A DNA stretch of 64,000 nucleotides from positions 3,272,001-3,336,000 of the forward strand of contig JBAOHZ010000009.1 of the NCBI GenBank assembly GCA_037045225.1, read 5' to 3'. Numbering within the stretch: position 1 is the stretch's first letter; every line of letters begins with the position of its first letter. Positions 60,517-64,000 of this stretch are shown one piece after another. The position numbers were made by a program, and so were the translations under genes. The notes below the pieces were generated by a model that saw only the letters and a program-made list of their open reading frames with translations, was not told the origin of the DNA and ran no database searches. This DNA is from Nitrospira sp. Its GTDB lineage: Bacteria > Nitrospirota > Nitrospiria > Nitrospirales > Nitrospiraceae.

Positions 60517-61203
60517 ATGGATGCCCAGGATCTCTTGATTCAGCGGTTTCTCGATCAGGACCTGACGCCGGAGGAGCGCGTGCAGTTCCTGCAGCAGGTG
60601 GATGCCGATCCGGGATTACGTCGCGAGTGGCTGAACTTAGAGGTGGTGGTTGCGGAGGCCGGACGCCTCCCACGGATCGCCCCGTCGCCGCACTTTAGGG
60701 CGCGTGTGTTGGCGGCCCTTGAGCCAGACTCGAAGAGTATCCTCGACCGATTCGTGGGGTGGCTGACCGCTCCTCGGACGTTGCAATGGAATCTGGGCGG
60801 CGCGATGGCCGTGGCCTCCGTGGCGATCCTGGCCGTAGCGGGGTTGTTGCGACTGGTACCCGCGCAGATCGTGGAGGTGCCGCTCAGTCGCCCGCCGGCT
60901 CAGATGGTGTCGCTTGAGCAGGCACCGGCTCCGACTACGTATGTACGGCTGGTGTTGGTGCAGCCCGACGCCAAATCCGTCTCGGTCGCCGGGGATTTCA
61001 ACGGCTGGAACCCGAGTCACACGCGTATGGAACGGTCGGACGCCGGAGTCTGGACGACGACGATTCGATTGAAGCCGGGACGGTATCAGTACATGTTCGT
61101 GATCGATGGAAAGCAATGGTTGGCCGACCCGTTGGCAACCGAAGATACGGGGGACGGGTTTGGATCACAGAACGCGGTGTTGGAGGTCGGCACGACACTC
61201 TAG
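60517..61203 (+). CDS. Anti-sigma-like membrane protein with CBM48/AMPK glycogen-binding domain
   Basis: The 228-residue protein has a short N-terminal cytoplasmic region (QDLLIQRFLDQDLTPEERVQ, VDADPGLRREW) resembling anti-sigma N-termini but without a His-Cys-Cys zinc motif, one membrane helix (about 92-114, LGGAMAVASVAILAVAGLLR), a Pro-rich linker and a periplasmic C-terminal glycogen-binding-type domain (VRLVLVQPDAKSVSVAGDFN, GWNPSHTRMERSDAGVWTTT, GRYQYMFVIDGKQWLADP). Its position directly behind the sigma gene suggests a carbohydrate or envelope signal releases the sigma factor. Confidence 0.8.
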   Translation: MDAQDLLIQRFLDQDLTPEERVQFLQQVDADPGLRREWLNLEVVVAEAGRLPRIAPSPHFRARVLAALEPDSKSILDRFVGWLTAPRTLQWNLGGAMAVASVAILAVAGLLRLVPAQIVEVPLSRPPAQMVSLEQAPAPTTYVRLVLVQPDAKSVSVAGDFNGWNPSHTRMERSDAGVWTTTIRLKPGRYQYMFVIDGKQWLADPLATEDTGDGFGSQNAVLEVGTTL

Positions 61204-61256
61204 GAAGCCGTCTCCGAGGGTTGCATCACTCCTGATGCTTCGGTACTCTTCGCACG

Positions 61257-61616
61257 ATGCGAAGCGTGATGCGAATCCTGGCGAGTGTGGTGGGCATGAG
61301 TTGGCTGGTCGCCTGTGCGGTCAGGCAGGTGCCGGAGGCTCCCACACCCGTGTCGGGCGGCGTGCGGTTTTCGGTGTCGGTGCCGGCGGCGAAGTCGGTC
61401 GCGGTCGTGGGCTCGTTCAACGGTTGGTCGACGACGGCGCACGTCATGACTCGAGTGGGGTCGAACGGATCTTGGTCGGCGGTCGTGCCTCTCGAGGGTG
61501 GCGAACATGTGTTTATGTATGTCGTCGATGGTGAGACATGGGTGGTGCCGCCGATGGCGGCGGATTTTGTGACGGACGGGTTTGGGAATACCAACGGTGT
61601 GGTGATAGTCCCATAG
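61257..61616 (+). CDS. CBM48/AMPK-like lipoprotein
   Basis: The 119-residue protein has a lipobox (SWLVAC, Cys about 20) and a single domain (FSVSVPAAKSVAVVGSFNGW, WSAVVPLEGGEHVFMYVVDG, ETWVVPP) paralogous to the C-terminal domain of the preceding gene product. It is therefore a free envelope-anchored version of the same sensor domain, possibly a competing or presenting subunit in the same pathway. An in-frame ATG at 61269 is an alternative start. Confidence 0.8.
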   Translation: MRSVMRILASVVGMSWLVACAVRQVPEAPTPVSGGVRFSVSVPAAKSVAVVGSFNGWSTTAHVMTRVGSNGSWSAVVPLEGGEHVFMYVVDGETWVVPPMAADFVTDGFGNTNGVVIVP

Positions 61617-61626
61617 GGATGGTCTG

Positions 61627-62475
61627 ATGCGAATCCCGATCAAGGGCGTTATTCTGGCGGCAGTGTGTCTGAGCGCAGTCGATCCGGTTTGGGCGGAGTC
61701 GATCTCTTTGCAGGACCGTGATGAAATCGCGCGACTGCGGTCGGCGCGTGGGTTCGCAGTCGAAGCGGTCAGCCCGTTGCTCGAACAGGTCGACAGTGCG
61801 GGAGCGCGAGGCCTTCCCACCGAGCCGCTAGCGAATAAAGTGAAGGAAGGCCTGGCAAAAGGGGTCGACCCTAAGCGCATCGATCCGGTCTTGCGGCAAA
61901 TGGTCGGGCATTTTGAGTCGGCGCAGGAGGTGCTGCGAGAGGCCGGCACACGCGGTGTGGCCGAAGGGAATCGCCGGGCTGCCGTCGAGACCCTGGCGGA
62001 AGCCTTCTCTCGCGGCGCCACAGCCGAAGAAGTGCGGGAACTCACGCGTTTGTCGCAGGATGGGAAGCAGCAGGTGACGCAAGAGACCCTGGCGGCGGGA
62101 GCCAAAGGTCTGGCCGTGATGAAGGAGGGAAAGATCGCTTCCAAGGAGGGCGCCGCGTTAGTCGGCGAAGGCATGCGTCAAGGGTACAAACCGTCGGAGC
62201 TGCTGGATCTGAGCCGTGAGGTCAAGCGGCGCGGAGGGGAGTTTCGAGAAGGTCGAGTCAACATGCAGTCTCTGCGGGAGCAGGTGCGTCGTGGCGAACG
62301 GGGAGATCGACTGTTTCGAGGCGAGCATGGTGATGCCGGCGGAAGGGAGCGTGGTGACCGCGGAGGAAATGCCGATCATGGTGAGCGTGTGAGAGAGGAT
62401 CGAGGGGGCGGAGGCGGAGACCGCGGCGGCCGTTCTGAGCGGAGTAGCGGCGGCCACGGCGGACGGGATCACTAG
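61627..62475 (+). CDS. Exported helical protein with Gly/Arg/Asp-rich tail
   Basis: The 282-residue protein has a signal peptide (VILAAVCLSAVDPVWA), a helical region (about 40-200; AFSRGATAEEVRELTRLSQD, KEGAALVGEGMRQGYKPSEL) and a C-terminal low-complexity tail (about 205-282; RGERGDRLFRGEHGDAGGRE, GDRGGNADHGERVREDRGGG). AGGGA precedes the ATG. It closes the sigma-factor operon and may be part of its regulon. Family not recognised. Confidence 0.65.
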   Translation: MRIPIKGVILAAVCLSAVDPVWAESISLQDRDEIARLRSARGFAVEAVSPLLEQVDSAGARGLPTEPLANKVKEGLAKGVDPKRIDPVLRQMVGHFESAQEVLREAGTRGVAEGNRRAAVETLAEAFSRGATAEEVRELTRLSQDGKQQVTQETLAAGAKGLAVMKEGKIASKEGAALVGEGMRQGYKPSELLDLSREVKRRGGEFREGRVNMQSLREQVRRGERGDRLFRGEHGDAGGRERGDRGGNADHGERVREDRGGGGGDRGGRSERSSGGHGGRDH

Positions 62476-62679
62476 CCCGGACTCTTCATGAAGAAGCCCG
62501 ACTCCGGTGCCCGATCCGCCCGTCCGGCGAGGCGGTTCTCGCTCGGCCTCCTCAACGGACTGCCAGTGCATCTGCGTTGACCTGAGGTGCGAAAAGCCTT
62601 GGCGGGCTTCCGTCTCGAAGGCCTCGCGCCGGTATTCATGCATCATCCGGACGATACGACATAAGGAATGGGTTGCGCC

Positions 62680-62715
62680 AAGGGCTGCTCCAAACGGAGT
62701 GGCCCTTCTTGTTTT
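62680..62715 (+). terminator. Terminator of the sigma-factor operon
   Basis: aagggc (62680-62685) pairs with gccctt (62702-62707), with an inner ctcc/ggag stem around an AAAC loop, followed by cttgtttt. It lies about 200 bp after the last operon gene. Confidence 0.65.
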
Positions 62716-62812
62716 CGGCACTGTGGGTGTTGTTCAGCCGGCGAGCATACCCACTCGCCTGGGAGGGTCCGGTCGAGTGAGTTGGCCGTGAGTGTGAGTG
62801 GGCATAAGGAAA

Positions 62813-62840
62813 CGGCGTCAGGGTATAGGCCCTGACGCCG
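62813..62840 (-). terminator. Terminator of the DRQQDR-repeat gene
   Basis: A perfect 11-bp stem (cggcgtcaggg, 62813-62823, with 62830-62840) and 6-nt loop lies 20 bp after the stop at 62860; on the minus strand it is followed by a weak T-rich stretch (TTTCCTTAT). Confidence 0.75.
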
Positions 62841-62859
62841 TGTATCTGCGAGGAGAGCT

Positions 62860-63165
62860 TTAGCGGAAGCGGCCTCCGCGATCGGCGCGGCGGTCTTCTT
62901 GACGAACATGCTGCCGGTCCAGTTGATGATCCGCCCGGCGATCCTGTTGTCGATCCATTTGCCGATCCTGTTGCCGATCTGACCGGCGATCCTGCTGTCG
63001 GTCTTCACGGCGATCATTCTGCCGGTCTTGCTGCCGGTCGGCGCGACGATCTTCCTGCCGAATGTCGAGTTGTGCGAGTGCGATCGACGGGATCACCGCC
63101 GGCGCCGTGACGGCTACAATCAGGCTGGCGATCAGTCCGACTTTCAATAGAGTGTGATGTATCAT
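62860..63165 (-). CDS. Exported DRQQDR-repeat protein
   Basis: The 101-residue protein (AGGAGG before the ATG) has a signal peptide (VGLIASLIVAVTAPAVIPSIA, cleavage near ALA), then about 65 residues made of four-residue units such as DRQQ, DRRA, DRRE, DRQN. Charged residues alternate so that a helix would be rich in Arg/Asp salt bridges. A similar run occurs in the protein at 58058-58687. Function unknown; repeat proteins of this style may bind anionic surfaces or metals. Confidence 0.75.
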   Translation of the reverse strand: MIHHTLLKVGLIASLIVAVTAPAVIPSIALAQLDIRQEDRRADRQQDRQNDRREDRQQDRRSDRQQDRQMDRQQDRRADHQLDRQHVRQEDRRADRGGRFR

Positions 63166-63631
63166 GGTTCCTCCTTCTGTGAGAGAGTGTCGCGATGGGT
63201 GAGCTGCGTGGTTGTTTTTGAAGGGTGGCCTGTCGGCTCTCTCCTCCGATGGCGCGCTCCAATCAACCTGTCATGAAGTCAGACGGCAATCCGGGGAAAA
63301 GGTAAACGCCGCATACGTACCTCATCGGAAGGGAGGGGGTGTGTGTCACAGCTGCGTCAAGATAGGGTGGGTTGACGTCTGTGGCCGTATGTTGTTCGCG
63401 CGCCTGTGCGGGTATCGCGTCTACTCAGAACGAGAGGTCCGGTGATGGCATCGCAGGGACGCATCGTTCCAACGCGATAGCCGGGAGCTGCCGGGCTGAT
63501 TGATTCCTTCCTTCGGCAAAACCTATAGAATCTGCCAGTGAACGTCGGATGGTTGGTGTGCAAAATGGCATATGTGTGATTGGAAGACCTGACGCTAATT
63601 GTGCTAATTGTGGGAAGTAAGGGGGAATGCA
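63166..63631. other. Divergent intergenic region, no gene seen
   Basis: These 466 bp lie between the start of the minus-strand DRQQDR gene and the start of the partial lipoprotein gene. I see no supported frame or clear hairpin. Promoters of both genes should be here. Confidence 0.5.
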
Positions 63632-64000
63632 GTGAACGGTTACTCAGCCTGCAGAGCATGGTTCGTCCCGGCGATGGTGTTATTGCTGCTTCCCACCTGG
63701 GGCTGTGTCGCGGCTGGCGACCCGGAGTTAACCGGGGTCTACCAAACATGGGACAGCGTCATTGAGCGGTGGATTGGAAAGTCCAAGCCGGATCTGATTC
63801 TGGAGCTTGGCCCGCCTCAGTTTAATAAAGAAGCCGGTGACGGGGCGGAAGAACTGGTCTGGGATATGACGGTACCCAGTATGTCGGGGTTGGCGGAAAC
63901 GTACAACACACTGCCGCTTTACGGGGGCGTAGATTGCCGCCTGCTGTTCCTCGCCGATGTGGACGGGATTATTCGATCCGGGAAGCGCGAAGGCTGCAAC
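63632..64000 (+). CDS. Small lipoprotein, partial at the window end
   Basis: The frame starts at GTG 63632 behind AGGGGGA and is open to the last base, giving 123 residues. The N-terminus has a lipobox (MVLLLLPTWGC, Cys about 25), then LTGVYQTWDSVIERWIGKSK, PDLILELGPPQFNKEAGDG, a Trp-containing strand and a second Cys in GGVDCRLLFLADVDG. The pattern of an exported small beta protein is plausible; family not recognised. An ATG at 63627 is closed by a stop after two codons. Confidence 0.7.
   Translation, partial: MNGYSACRAWFVPAMVLLLLPTWGCVAAGDPELTGVYQTWDSVIERWIGKSKPDLILELGPPQFNKEAGDGAEELVWDMTVPSMSGLAETYNTLPLYGGVDCRLLFLADVDGIIRSGKREGCN

Larger units (their letters stand above)
62476..62859. other. 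Intergenic region between converging genes
   Basis: No gene is supported here; frames that cross it are antisense to real genes. It contains the plus-strand terminator at 62680-62715 and the minus-strand hairpin at 62813-62840. Confidence 0.6.

Noticed and set aside
62158..62721. A 187-codon minus-strand frame opposite the Gly/Arg-rich protein.
   Set aside because: It is the shadow of the repeated plus-strand tail and has no ribosome site or family pattern.
1..64000. tRNA, rRNA, CRISPR arrays, prophage or integrase genes.
   Set aside because: I looked for tRNA-like T-loops, repeat-spacer patterns and recombinase motifs and found none that could be supported by eye.

Overview
The window is about 64 kb of GC-rich, gene-dense bacterial chromosome. 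Gene content fits a Gram-negative, diderm, hopanoid-making environmental bacterium: LptD, outer-membrane-like barrel, many signal peptides and lipoboxes, hpnD/hpnE. The mix of two-component systems, HD-GYP/PilZ proteins, moaCDEA, a Cti-type isomerase and many small secreted proteins suggests Nitrospira (Nitrospirota). That assignment is inference from gene style; no marker such as rRNA, nxr or amo lies in the window, and I saw no tRNA, rRNA, CRISPR array, prophage or complete insertion sequence.

Layout. 1-3.5 kb (minus): end of a hopanoid/squalene operon (hpnE partial, hpnD) coupled to a cobalamin-binding protein and a HAD phosphatase. 3.6-6.9 kb: SH3 protein, YjbQ protein, a hypothetical protein and a Cys-rich exported protein. 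6.9-9.9 kb (minus): Ser/Thr kinase, PP2C phosphatase and FHA protein in one tight operon. 10-15.5 kb (minus): PHP phosphoesterase, a FolB-methyltransferase fusion, a truncated membrane protein beside repeats, a caspase-like protease. 15.6-24.7 kb (mostly plus): Tim44-like protein, a shortened glycosyltransferase, an OmpR-type two-component pair, fatty-acid cis/trans isomerase and a DUF445 protein. 24.8-39.6 kb: a symporter, then plus-strand housekeeping genes: moaC-moaD-moaE-moaA, a Ni/Co-type transporter, a metallo-beta-lactamase-fold phosphodiesterase, accD-folC-lptD, and trxA-recN.

39.5-47.9 kb (minus) is a signalling island: a 1408-residue protein joining receiver, PAS, degenerate histidine kinase, two PilZ domains, a LuxD-like alpha/beta-hydrolase fold and a methyltransferase, followed by a GAF/histidine kinase, a sigma-54 response regulator and a receiver/HD-GYP-like protein. 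This is the most unusual part of the window. 48-64 kb holds exported proteins of unknown role, a second PP2C phosphatase, an RNase-H-fold protein, a tandem DUF507 pair, a peroxiredoxin, fabI, a YD-repeat protein, Asp/Arg-rich exported proteins, and an ECF sigma factor operon whose apparent anti-sigma protein ends in a glycogen-binding-type (CBM48/AMPK) domain.

Two families of short TA-flanked terminal-inverted-repeat elements (MITE-like) are recognisable, one at 12.63-12.84 kb and one at 20.22-20.41 kb with a shorter relative at 15.53-15.62 kb. Many gene pairs are translationally coupled by ATGA or GTGA overlaps, and two convergent pairs share overlapping stop codons.
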